DNA of 25,019 nucleotides, taken from positions 1 through 25,019 of the forward strand of contig DAIORV010000021.1 in NCBI GenBank assembly GCA_036752825.1. Reading direction: 5' to 3'. Source of the stretch: UBA5177 sp002413265 (GTDB taxonomy: Bacteria > Chloroflexota > UBA5177). Positions 8,337-16,087 of the stretch are shown here, one piece after another. The position numbers were made by a program, and so were the translations under genes. Each line of letters opens with the position of its first letter. Positions within the stretch are counted from its first letter, which is position 1. The notes beneath the pieces were generated by a model, which saw only the letters and a program-made list of their open reading frames with translations, did no database searches and had not been told where the DNA came from.

Positions 8337-9923
8337 TTAGTGGACGCGTGCCTCCTTGCCCTTCCAGTACGGCTCGCGCAGCTGACTCTTCAGGATCTTG
8401 CCGGTCCCGCCCTTCGGGAGCTCTTCGATAAACTCGACAGACTTGGGGACCTTGAATGAGGCAAGCCTCTCACTGCAGAACTCCAGAATCTCGGCCTCTG
8501 TAGCTCTGGTCTGGGGGCGAAGCACCACCAGTGCCTTCGGCACCTCTCCCCATTGCTCGTCCGGCACCGCAATCACCGCGCTTTCGAGCACGGCCGGATG
8601 TTCGTAGAGTGCTTTCTCGATCTCCACGGATGAGACGTTCTCGCCGCCGCTGATGATGATGTCCTTCTTTCGATCGACGATCAGCGCGTAGCCTTCGGAA
8701 TCGATAGTCGCAATGTCTCCGGTGTGGAACCAGCCACCGCGCATCGCCTGCTGTGTGCTTTCCTCATCACCCCAGTAGCCGGCCATGACCAGATTGCTGC
8801 GCACGACGACCTCGCCTTCACTACCTCCATCCCACGGCAGCTCTCGGCCGTCCTCGTCGACGATGGCGAGGTCGACCCCAAGGATTGGCATACCCGCGCT
8901 GGATTGGCGCCGCCATCGCTGGTCATCGGGCTCCGCCCCCAAGTGCTGCTTGGCCTGAGCCAAGGTGATGACCGGGCTGGTTTCGGAGAGGCCATATCCG
9001 CCGAAAACGCGGCAGCCAAATGCCTCCTCGGCCCGGCGAGCCATATCGGGAGGCGTGGTCGAACCGCCCGTGTGTATCAGGCGCAGGCTCGAAAGATTTC
9101 GCGACTTGATGGATGGTTCATTGAGCAGCAGTGTCAGCATTGTCGGGACCGCGAAGAAACGGGTGATGCGCTCCTCTTCGATCAGACGTAGCACCTCAGG
9201 AGGGTCAAAGCGGCGCAGCAGGACGTGCGTGCCGCCGACCGCCGTGAGGGCCTGCGGAGTGCCCCAGCCGTTGACGTGGAAGAGCGGAATGGTGTGGAGA
9301 TGGACATCGCTGTCGTCGGCGTGCAAGCAGGCCAGCGTCGAGAGCGCGTGCAGATAGAGGTTTCGATGCGTCAACATCACGCCCTTGGGCCTACCGGTGG
9401 TGCCGCTGGTGTAGAACAGCTCGGCAACCGCGTTCTCGTCGATCTCGAGTGCGGGCGGTTGCTTGCCCGCCGAGGCTCGGAGCGTGTCTTCGTACGCGTC
9501 TTCGTGACGGTCTTCGGGAACGGCCCCGATCCAAACGAGCTCCGGTTTCTGGCTGAGAGCCGGTTCGATCTCTCTCCACGCTCCCGCAAACTCCGAATCG
9601 ATGAGGACCTGCGAGACCGCCGCATCGTCGAGGATGTAGGCCATCTCGGCCGGCTTCAGTCGAATATTGACCGGAAGCAAGACGCAGCCGGCTGCCAGGA
9701 CACCGAAGTAGGCCTCGAGCAGCGCGGTGGAGTTGAATGCCATGCAGGCAATCCGGTCCCCCCGACGGGCCCCTCGCTGGAGCAGAGCAGAGGCGAGCGC
9801 GTCCGTTCGCTCTCCGAACTCTCGATAGGTGAAGCGCCGGTCGCCGTCTATGACGCCGATCTTGTTCCCGAACAACTGCACTGCGCGCCGCTTGAAATCG
9901 AGTGGGGTCAACGGCACGTGCAT
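8337..9923 (-). CDS. Long-chain fatty-acid--CoA ligase / AMP-forming acyl-CoA synthetase
   Basis: This is an ANL-superfamily enzyme that adenylates a carboxylic acid and transfers it to CoA. The 528-residue protein has every core motif. The P-loop is YTSGTTGRPK (171-180), followed by the A5 motif GGYGLSETSP, GWFHTGD, the hinge DRKKDIIISGGENVSS and the C-terminal lysine in KGGTGK (K509). The open frame extends upstream to 10082, but that would run into dtd. ATG 9923 has GGAG five bases before it and a -10-like TATACT just upstream, so it is preferred. Substrate chain length cannot be read from sequence; the closest annotated relatives are usually fatty-acid or short/medium-chain ligases. It is monocistronic and divergent from dtd. 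Confidence 0.88.
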   Translation of the reverse strand: MHVPLTPLDFKRRAVQLFGNKIGVIDGDRRFTYREFGERTDALASALLQRGARRGDRIACMAFNSTALLEAYFGVLAAGCVLLPVNIRLKPAEMAYILDDAAVSQVLIDSEFAGAWREIEPALSQKPELVWIGAVPEDRHEDAYEDTLRASAGKQPPALEIDENAVAELFYTSGTTGRPKGVMLTHRNLYLHALSTLACLHADDSDVHLHTIPLFHVNGWGTPQALTAVGGTHVLLRRFDPPEVLRLIEEERITRFFAVPTMLTLLLNEPSIKSRNLSSLRLIHTGGSTTPPDMARRAEEAFGCRVFGGYGLSETSPVITLAQAKQHLGAEPDDQRWRRQSSAGMPILGVDLAIVDEDGRELPWDGGSEGEVVVRSNLVMAGYWGDEESTQQAMRGGWFHTGDIATIDSEGYALIVDRKKDIIISGGENVSSVEIEKALYEHPAVLESAVIAVPDEQWGEVPKALVVLRPQTRATEAEILEFCSERLASFKVPKSVEFIEELPKGGTGKILKSQLREPYWKGKEARVH

Positions 9924-9928
9924 GCGGG

Positions 9929-9932
9929 CTCC
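9929..9932 (-). promoter_or_regulatory. RBS deciding the acyl-CoA synthetase start
   Basis: On the minus strand GGAG lies five bases before the ATG at 9923-9921. It supports this start over the upstream in-frame ATG at 10082, which has no such site and would overlap dtd. Confidence 0.6.
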
Positions 9933-9946
9933 AAAGCGAAAGATAG

Positions 9947-9962
9947 CGCCAGTATAGTGGCG
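9947..9962 (-). promoter_or_regulatory. -10 box inside an inverted repeat, acyl-CoA synthetase promoter
   Basis: On the minus strand TATACT (9951-9956) differs from the -10 consensus by one base and lies about 28 bases before the ATG. It is enclosed by a perfect inverted repeat CGCCA-N6-TGGCG (9947-9951 and 9958-9962), a layout typical of a repressor operator. The -35 region is poor (CCGTTG at 17 bases), as in promoters that need an activator. The operator reading is inference. Confidence 0.4.
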
Positions 9963-10020
9963 AAGGCCGGAGACAACGGCTGTCCAGGCACCGCTTAGAA
10001 TTGTCGTTGCGGGAGGCTCC

Positions 10021-10470
10021 ATGGCGCGGGTAGTGGCGCAGCGCGTGACGTCGGCATCGGTGAGTGTTGGCGGGGAGGTCATCGGTCAGATCCATCAGGG
10101 CCTGTTGCTGCTGGTGGGCGTACGAGAAGGGGACGACGAGGATGCAGTCGAGCGAGTCGCGGACAAGGTGGCCGTCATGAGGATTTTTGGCGATGCCGAT
10201 GGCAAGATGAATCTCTCGGCCGCGGACATCGGCGGCTCGATGCTGGCGGTTTCCCAGTTCACGCTCTATGCGGATCTCAAAAAGGGGAGAAGACCAAGCT
10301 TCGTGCGGGCAGCCGAGCCGGAGACCGGAAGCCGCCTGTACGAGCACTTCATCGCGCGCCTCGAGGGTCACGGCTACAAGGTGGAGCGAGGCAGCTTCGG
10401 AGCCCACATGCTGGTCTCCCTGGAGAACGACGGTCCGGTGACGATCGTACTCGATAGTGACGAGTTGTAG
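10021..10470 (+). CDS. dtd: D-aminoacyl-tRNA deacylase
   Basis: DTD removes D-amino acids (and glycine from mischarged tRNA-Ala) from tRNA, protecting translation. The 149-residue product is full length. It has the family blocks RVTSASVSV (N-terminus), MRIFGDADGKMNLS, the active-site segment SQFTLYAD followed by KKGRRPSF, and NDGPVTIVLDS near the C-terminus. The ATG is preceded by GGGAGG at 4 bases. TAGAAT (9996-10001) is a possible -10, with a weak -35. The next gene begins 3 bases after the stop, so dtd probably heads an operon with the GHMP-type kinase and perhaps the ABC exporter pair. Confidence 0.96.
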   Translation: MARVVAQRVTSASVSVGGEVIGQIHQGLLLLVGVREGDDEDAVERVADKVAVMRIFGDADGKMNLSAADIGGSMLAVSQFTLYADLKKGRRPSFVRAAEPETGSRLYEHFIARLEGHGYKVERGSFGAHMLVSLENDGPVTIVLDSDEL

Positions 10471-10473
10471 CGC

Positions 10474-11373
10474 GTGAAGTACACGGCGAAAGCTCCGCTG
10501 AGGGTGGACCTGGCATCGTCCTGGACCTGCTTGCCGGCCATAGCAGAGAAAATGGGCGGGCATGCCGTTTGCGCCGCCATCGGCATCTACGCCGAAGGTT
10601 CGATCGCGCTGCCGCTGGGAGACAGTTTCCTGATGTCTCTTCGCAGCGAGCGACGGTACGTTTCCTACTCGCTCGATCTCCCTATCGGCGCGGGGCTCGG
10701 TGCGTCGGCCGCTCAGACGGTGCTTTGGGTAGCGCTTCTGAGATCCGTTATCGACAACGCGGCCGACCGGCGGGAAGTGGCAAGAATTTCTTGTCAGCTC
10801 AACTCGATGATGGGTACTCTTATGGGCCAGCAGGATGCATACGCCTCCGCGATTGGGGGCGTTTCGTTTGTCTCAGTTAGCTCAAACGTCGAGGCAGAGA
10901 GACTCGAGCTGGCAACGTCAGTGCTGCATGAGCTGGCCGGCCGGATGGTGGTCCTCTGGAGCGGCCAGGCCGGAAGGTCTCTGGAAGTCGCGCGAGCACT
11001 GCAGAGCGAGTTTGAGAAGGGTCGCCGCGACGTGGTGAATGGTCTAGCTGAATTGAAGAGTGGTGCTTCGGGCGTACGCCATGCGCTGAACGACGGACGG
11101 ATAGACGATGTCGCCGCGCTGGCTGACGAGCAGTGGCTGCGTCAGCAGGAGATCCTTCCAGATTCAGCGCCACCTCGCGTGCGAGAAGTGGCAGAGCTCG
11201 CGCGGAGACACGGGGCGATTGGCGTCAAGGAGTGCGGCATCGCGGGCGGGGCGCTGGTCGCGTTCTCCCGTCTGGGCGACCGCGAGCATTTGGTGACGGC
11301 AATGCAGGCGTCCAAAGTCCGGGTCCTCGACGCGGGCGTAGACACATTCGGCGTCCACCTTCGAAAGGCGTGA
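10474..11373 (+). CDS. GHMP-family sugar kinase-like protein (HddA/fucokinase type)
   Basis: The 299-residue protein follows the GHMP kinase fold. The N-terminus is KAPLRVDLASSWTCLP. The ATP-binding loop is PIGAGLGASAA (70-80), followed by GQQDAYASAIGG (118-129) and the C-terminal glycine-rich loop KECGIAGGALVAF (252-264). The closest pattern is the heptose-7-phosphate kinase (HddA) and L-fucokinase branch. There the N-terminal motif is normally GG-W/G-T-D, but here it is SSWTC, losing both glycines and the Asp that contacts substrate. Substrate or activity may therefore differ. The GTG start is 3 bases after dtd without a clear ribosome site, suggesting coupling. The ABC exporter follows after 15 bases. 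No specific sugar can be assigned. Confidence 0.75.
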   Translation: MKYTAKAPLRVDLASSWTCLPAIAEKMGGHAVCAAIGIYAEGSIALPLGDSFLMSLRSERRYVSYSLDLPIGAGLGASAAQTVLWVALLRSVIDNAADRREVARISCQLNSMMGTLMGQQDAYASAIGGVSFVSVSSNVEAERLELATSVLHELAGRMVVLWSGQAGRSLEVARALQSEFEKGRRDVVNGLAELKSGASGVRHALNDGRIDDVAALADEQWLRQQEILPDSAPPRVREVAELARRHGAIGVKECGIAGGALVAFSRLGDREHLVTAMQASKVRVLDAGVDTFGVHLRKA

Positions 11374-11388
11374 AGTGAAAGGAGATCG

Positions 11389-13146
11389 ATGCAGCGTCTT
11401 AGACACGTAGTCCCTTATCTACGGCGCCATCTCTGGGCCATCGGCATCGGCTTCCTGGCCATCGCGGTCGCGACCGCTTTCTCCGTTGTTCAACCGGAAA
11501 TCCTGCGTCTCGCGATCGATAACCTTCGCACCCACCCGTCCCTCAACAAGCTGACAGTTTACGTCGGGCTGTTCCTGGCAGCGGCCGTGGGGCAATCGAT
11601 CTTCGCTTTCGTCCAGCGCAGTACCGTCAACCGGGTCTCCCGATATCTGGAATATGACCTGCGAAACGACGCGTTCACGCATCTCCAGTCGTTGGACCAA
11701 GGGTTCTTTGGAGAGATGCACACCGGGGACCTGATGGCCCGGCTCACCAATGACTTGAATCAAGTTCGCCAGTTCGTGGGCATGGGAATGATCAGCCTCA
11801 TCAGCACCTTCATCATGCTGATCTCGGTGGCCGTGCTGATGGTGATCATCAATTGGAAGCTGGCACTGGTCGCCTTCGTAGTCCTGCCGTTCTGCACGGT
11901 CACCATGTTCGTGATCGGGCGAACCTTGCAGCGCAGATTTCGACTGGTTCAGGACCAGTTCGGACAGCTCTCAAATCATGCTCAGGAGAACTTTTCAGGC
12001 ATCCGTGTAGTTAAGGCGTTCGTCCAGGAAGACCGTGAGATTGGGGCTTTCTCGAAGGTCAACCGTGAATATGTCCAGCGCAACCTGAGCTACCAGCGTC
12101 TCTCCGGCATCATGTGGCCACTAATGTTCACGGTCGTGGGTGTCGCGCTCGCGCTCGTGCTGTTCGTGGGTGGCGGCGAGGTGGCACGCAACGAGATCAG
12201 CCTCGGCGAGTTCGTGCAGTTCAACGCGTATCTCGGCATGCTCACCTGGCCGATGATCTCGCTCGGCTGGGTGATCAACATGTATCAGCAGGGCGCTGCC
12301 TCAATGGGACGAATCATGGAGGTCATGTCTCGCGAGGCCTCCATAAGAGACACCGGTCGGACTCTCCCTATCAGCAGACTTCAGGGAAAGATCGAGTTCC
12401 GAAACGTGGCGGTCCGCTACGGCGATACTCCCGTCCTCCACAATGTCAGCTTCACGGTCGAGCCGGGCCACACGGTGGCGATCGTCGGCATGACCGGCGT
12501 CGGCAAGACCACGTTGATGTCGCTGGTACCGCGAGTGCTCGAAGTGGACGACGGTGAGGTGCTGATAGACGGTGTCGACGTGCGGCGCATTCCGCTCGCC
12601 ACGCTGCGGCGCGCGGTCGGCTATGTCCCGCAGGACACCTTCTTGTTCTCAGCCACTCTCGGTGAAAACGTCTCATTCGGGGTGCAGGAATTCACCGAAG
12701 ACGAAATGATGCAGGCTATCGAGACCTCTCGACTCGTCAAAGATCTCGAGCAGTTCCAGTTCGGGCTTGAGACCGTTGTGGGGGAGCGAGGGGTGAGTCT
12801 CTCGGGCGGGCAGAAGCAGCGAACTTCGCTGGCGCGTGCCGTGATGCGTGATCCGACGATCCTGATCCTCGACGACGCGATGTCGAGCGTGGACACACAC
12901 ACGCAGAACGAGATCCTGGCACGGCTCAAGAAGGTTATGGAGGAGCGCACCACACTCATCACCTCCATGCGCATCTCGACCGTGAAGGACGCGGACTCGA
13001 TCATCGTGCTGGAGGACGGCACCATCAAGGAGCGTGGAACTCACCAGGAGCTGCTGATGCACAACGGGCTGTACGCCCGCATGTACCGACGAGAGCTGCT
13101 CCAGCAAGAGCTGGAGGTCGAGGACGACCAAGAGGCTCTGGTATGA
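11389..13146 (+). CDS. ABC exporter half-transporter, degenerate-site subunit
   Basis: A 585-residue half-transporter with six TM segments (to about residue 310) and a C-terminal ATPase domain. Walker A is GMTGVGKTT (367-375) and the signature is LSGGQ (471-475). Walker B ends ILILDD with D496 where the catalytic Glu is normal, and the H-loop reads SMRIST with M527 instead of His. Glu-to-Asp plus loss of the switch His is the recognised picture of the non-hydrolysing site in heterodimeric exporters such as TM287/288, BmrCD and TAP. An AAAGGAGA ribosome site precedes ATG 11389. The stop overlaps the next gene by four bases (ATGA). Substrate is unknown; drug, lipid or peptide export are all possible. 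Confidence 0.93.
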   Translation: MQRLRHVVPYLRRHLWAIGIGFLAIAVATAFSVVQPEILRLAIDNLRTHPSLNKLTVYVGLFLAAAVGQSIFAFVQRSTVNRVSRYLEYDLRNDAFTHLQSLDQGFFGEMHTGDLMARLTNDLNQVRQFVGMGMISLISTFIMLISVAVLMVIINWKLALVAFVVLPFCTVTMFVIGRTLQRRFRLVQDQFGQLSNHAQENFSGIRVVKAFVQEDREIGAFSKVNREYVQRNLSYQRLSGIMWPLMFTVVGVALALVLFVGGGEVARNEISLGEFVQFNAYLGMLTWPMISLGWVINMYQQGAASMGRIMEVMSREASIRDTGRTLPISRLQGKIEFRNVAVRYGDTPVLHNVSFTVEPGHTVAIVGMTGVGKTTLMSLVPRVLEVDDGEVLIDGVDVRRIPLATLRRAVGYVPQDTFLFSATLGENVSFGVQEFTEDEMMQAIETSRLVKDLEQFQFGLETVVGERGVSLSGGQKQRTSLARAVMRDPTILILDDAMSSVDTHTQNEILARLKKVMEERTTLITSMRISTVKDADSIIVLEDGTIKERGTHQELLMHNGLYARMYRRELLQQELEVEDDQEALV

Positions 13147-14954
13147 GTCCTCACTTCGATCAGGACGAAGACGAGATCCTTGGCAAGGCCTATGATGGCC
13201 GGCTTGTTCGCCGGCTGCTGCCGTACGTCAAGCCGTACTGGCATCGCCTGCTGATAGCAGTCCTCTTCCTCCTCGGGACCAGCGTCCTCGATCTCGCGCC
13301 GCCCTTCCTGACCAAGATCGCGATTGACCGCTACATCACGCCGGGCAAGCCATCGGGACTGATGCTGATCCTGGTGCTCTTCATGGCAGCACTCGCCGTG
13401 AGCTTCGTCCTGCGCTACTTCATGAACTACTTCATGCAGTACGTCGGCCAAAACGTGATGTACGACATGCGGAATCAGATCTTCTCGCACTTGCAGCGCT
13501 TGCCGCTGCGCTTCTTTGACAAGAATCCCGTGGGCCGGTTGATGACCCGCATGACCAGTGACGTGGATGCCCTCAATGACTTCATCACTCAGGGATTGGT
13601 CTCGATCATGGGAGACGTGGTGACACTGGGCGGCATCGTGATCGTCATGTTCTTCCTCAACTGGCAGCTGGCTCTGGTGGCGCTCGCCGTCATGCCGGTT
13701 ATCGCGTTCGTCTCCCGCATCTTTCAGCAGGCGATGCGCACCATCTACCGGAACATTCGAGTGCGGCTGTCACGAGTCAACGGGTTCCTAAACGAAAACA
13801 TCACCGGCATGGTGATCGTGCAGCTCTTCAATCGTGAGAACACGATGTTCCGCCAGTTCGACGCCCTGAACTCGGACTACCTCAGTGCCAACCTGCGAGC
13901 GATCTTTGCCTACTCAGTCTTCTCCCCCATCGTCATGTTCCTCGGCGCTGTCTCAACCGCGCTGCTGATCTGGGTTGGCGGGCACGGCATCATTTCCAAG
14001 TGGGGACCGGCGTTCACGTTTGGCGCTCTGGTCGCCGCCATGCAGTACACGGACCGGGCGTTTCAGCCGATCCGTGACCTAGCAGAGAAGTACACCATCC
14101 TCCAGTCCGCGATGGCAGCCTCCGAGCGCATATTCGGCTTGCTGGACGAGGACCAGGAGCCACCAGATCCAGAGAAGCCGATCATTCTGGACAAGGTCGA
14201 CGGCGACATTGCGTTCGAGAACGTCACCTTCGGATACGATCCGGAGCACCCGGTGCTTCGCGACGTCTCGTTCCACATCAAGCCGGGCGAAAGCGTCGCC
14301 ATCGTCGGCGCGACCGGGGCCGGCAAGACCTCGTTGATCAGTATCCTCTCGCGTTTCTACGACATTCAGCAGGGCCGCATACTTCTCGACGGCGTCGACA
14401 TCCGTCAGATGCGGCGGCAGGATGTTCGCCGCCACATCGGAGCCGTGCTGCAGGACGCAGTGCTGTTCTCCGGGACGATCACCAGCAACGTTCGTCTGCA
14501 CAACGATGAGATAACAGACCAGAGGGTCCGTGACGCGGCCGTGTTCGTCAACGCCGACAAATTCATCGAGCGACTGCCGGACGGTTACGATCATGCGGTT
14601 CGAGAGCGCGGCGGAAATTTCTCCTCAGGGCAGCGTCAGCTCATCGCCTTTGCGCGGGCGATTGCTTTCGACCCCGAAGTTCTGCTGGTTCTGGACGAAG
14701 CGACCTCGAGCGTGGACACCGAGACCGAAGCGCTGATCCAGGAGGCACTGGAGCGCCTGATGGAGAACAGGACCAGCATCATCATCGCCCACCGCCTCTT
14801 CACCATCCGGCACGTGGATCGTATCCTCGTCCTGCACAAGGGTCACCTGGTCGAGGAGGGAACTCACAACGAGCTCTTGAACCGGCAGGGCTACTACCAC
14901 CGTCTGTACCAGTTGCAGTACCAGGAGCAGGAAGCGGTGGCCGGTCCGGCCTAG
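13143..14954 (+). CDS. ABC exporter half-transporter, catalytic-site subunit
   Basis: A 603-residue partner of the preceding half-transporter, likewise with an N-terminal six-helix exporter domain and an ATPase domain. Here the catalytic residues are intact: Walker A GATGAGKTS (389-397), Walker B VLDE with E519, and H-loop AHRLFT with H550. Its signature is FSSGQ (493-497) instead of LSGGQ. Because signature and Walker motifs pair across the dimer, this altered signature faces the degenerate Walker B of subunit 1, giving one canonical and one degenerate ATP site. The start ATG overlaps the previous stop (ATGA). The TAG stop (14952-14954) overlaps the stop codon of the convergent RNase D-like gene in CTAG. 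Confidence 0.94.
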   Translation: MSPHFDQDEDEILGKAYDGRLVRRLLPYVKPYWHRLLIAVLFLLGTSVLDLAPPFLTKIAIDRYITPGKPSGLMLILVLFMAALAVSFVLRYFMNYFMQYVGQNVMYDMRNQIFSHLQRLPLRFFDKNPVGRLMTRMTSDVDALNDFITQGLVSIMGDVVTLGGIVIVMFFLNWQLALVALAVMPVIAFVSRIFQQAMRTIYRNIRVRLSRVNGFLNENITGMVIVQLFNRENTMFRQFDALNSDYLSANLRAIFAYSVFSPIVMFLGAVSTALLIWVGGHGIISKWGPAFTFGALVAAMQYTDRAFQPIRDLAEKYTILQSAMAASERIFGLLDEDQEPPDPEKPIILDKVDGDIAFENVTFGYDPEHPVLRDVSFHIKPGESVAIVGATGAGKTSLISILSRFYDIQQGRILLDGVDIRQMRRQDVRRHIGAVLQDAVLFSGTITSNVRLHNDEITDQRVRDAAVFVNADKFIERLPDGYDHAVRERGGNFSSGQRQLIAFARAIAFDPEVLLVLDEATSSVDTETEALIQEALERLMENRTSIIIAHRLFTIRHVDRILVLHKGHLVEEGTHNELLNRQGYYHRLYQLQYQEQEAVAGPA

Positions 14955-16087
14955 GAAGCTCCCTGAGTCGGCTCGTCCTGCATCTGCTCGAGAAGATGCT
15001 GCAGTGCTAGCCGGGCCTCCGAATTCAGCGAGGCTCCTTCCTCAGCAGTCTCCTCCTCGTCGGGCGTGGATTCCTCTTCTTCGGCTGCCCGTTTGCGCAT
15101 CTCCTTGAGCGCGGTAGCGGCAACCTTGCGGACTTCTTCGATCGGATCTTCCTTCAATTTTTCTAGGGGCTCGGCTCCGACTTCAGGGTCGGCGAGGCGC
15201 CCGATGGCTCGCGCGACGGATGCTCTGACGAGCGAGGAGGGAGAGTTCGCGAGAGGGAGAATGTCCGGCACCGCCTGCTCGACGCCGAGATCGGTTGCGA
15301 TGCGTACCAGTTTGTTGACCATCCGTGGCGCAGAGACTTGTTGAAGGGTCTGCCGAAGATCGCTTCCAAGCTGGTCGCCATGCGTCCGCGGATCCAGGTC
15401 CCGTTCCATTGCGGCCACGTAGGCCTCCCCGGACGTTCTGGTGAATGCGGCTGCCAGCCACTCTGCGGTGCCAGGAGGAAGCGGAGGGTCGAGGAGGACT
15501 CGTTCGTGCGCCTCCACGACGTCAGGAAAGTGCTCCCGGAACCACTGGTAGATAGTCAGCGTCAGCTCGGCGTCGCGGTATGCGTAGGTGAGCAGTGTCG
15601 GATTGAGCGGCCGTACCAGCCAATCGGTACGTCTCAACGTTTTGTCGAGGCTGATACCGAACATCCGGCGGGAGAGAGCTGCCATGCCGTCCTCGCGACG
15701 GCCAAAGATGGCGAGCCCGATTTCTCCGACGTCGACAATGTTTCGCGCCGGTATTCCGGCTTTCTCGAGCAGGGCGACATCCTGACCTCCGCCCAGAAAT
15801 ACCTTGCGCGTCTTGCCGGTCATCAGCGGGGCAAGCGCCGAGAGATCGGTGCAGCGGAGTGGATCGACTATGACGCTGAGGTCGTTCGAGGCGATCTGGA
15901 CCAGCGCCAGCACGTGGAGCCACTCTTGCTGACCGCCGGGCCGCCGTTCGACTCTCTGTCCCATCTCGAGGTCGACGCCGATAGCGGTGGCCCCAGCCAT
16001 CTCCTCTGCTACCTGGGCCAATGCCGCCTCATCCTGGACATGCGCGCGCCGCCAGCGCTGTGCATCGTATGTGACTGGTGCGGTCAT
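14951..16087 (-). CDS. RNase D-like DEDDy 3'-5' exonuclease with C-terminal HEAT repeats
   Basis: The 378-residue protein has a DEDDy exonuclease domain. Exo I is VDLE (D39, E41), Exo II has D103 in GGGQDVALL, and Exo III is YAYRD (Y168, D172). Residues about 25-190 thus cover the nuclease fold, with RNA 3'-end trimming as the family role. No HRDC domain is obvious after it. Instead residues about 274-330 form two HEAT-type repeats (SSLVRASVARAIGRL and IEEVRKVAATALKEM), followed by an acidic Glu-rich linker (336-350) and a last helix. HEAT repeats suggest a protein partner or RNA scaffold. ATG 16087 overlaps the upstream oxidoreductase stop (ATGA), so the frame extending to 16291 is a shadow. 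DNA as substrate is not excluded. Confidence 0.85.
   Translation of the reverse strand: MTAPVTYDAQRWRRAHVQDEAALAQVAEEMAGATAIGVDLEMGQRVERRPGGQQEWLHVLALVQIASNDLSVIVDPLRCTDLSALAPLMTGKTRKVFLGGGQDVALLEKAGIPARNIVDVGEIGLAIFGRREDGMAALSRRMFGISLDKTLRRTDWLVRPLNPTLLTYAYRDAELTLTIYQWFREHFPDVVEAHERVLLDPPLPPGTAEWLAAAFTRTSGEAYVAAMERDLDPRTHGDQLGSDLRQTLQQVSAPRMVNKLVRIATDLGVEQAVPDILPLANSPSSLVRASVARAIGRLADPEVGAEPLEKLKEDPIEEVRKVAATALKEMRKRAAEEEESTPDEEETAEEGASLNSEARLALQHLLEQMQDEPTQGAS

Noticed and set aside
9924..10082. N-terminal extension of the acyl-CoA synthetase
   Set aside because: It would overlap dtd and has no family sequence; ATG 9923 has a ribosome site and a -10 box.
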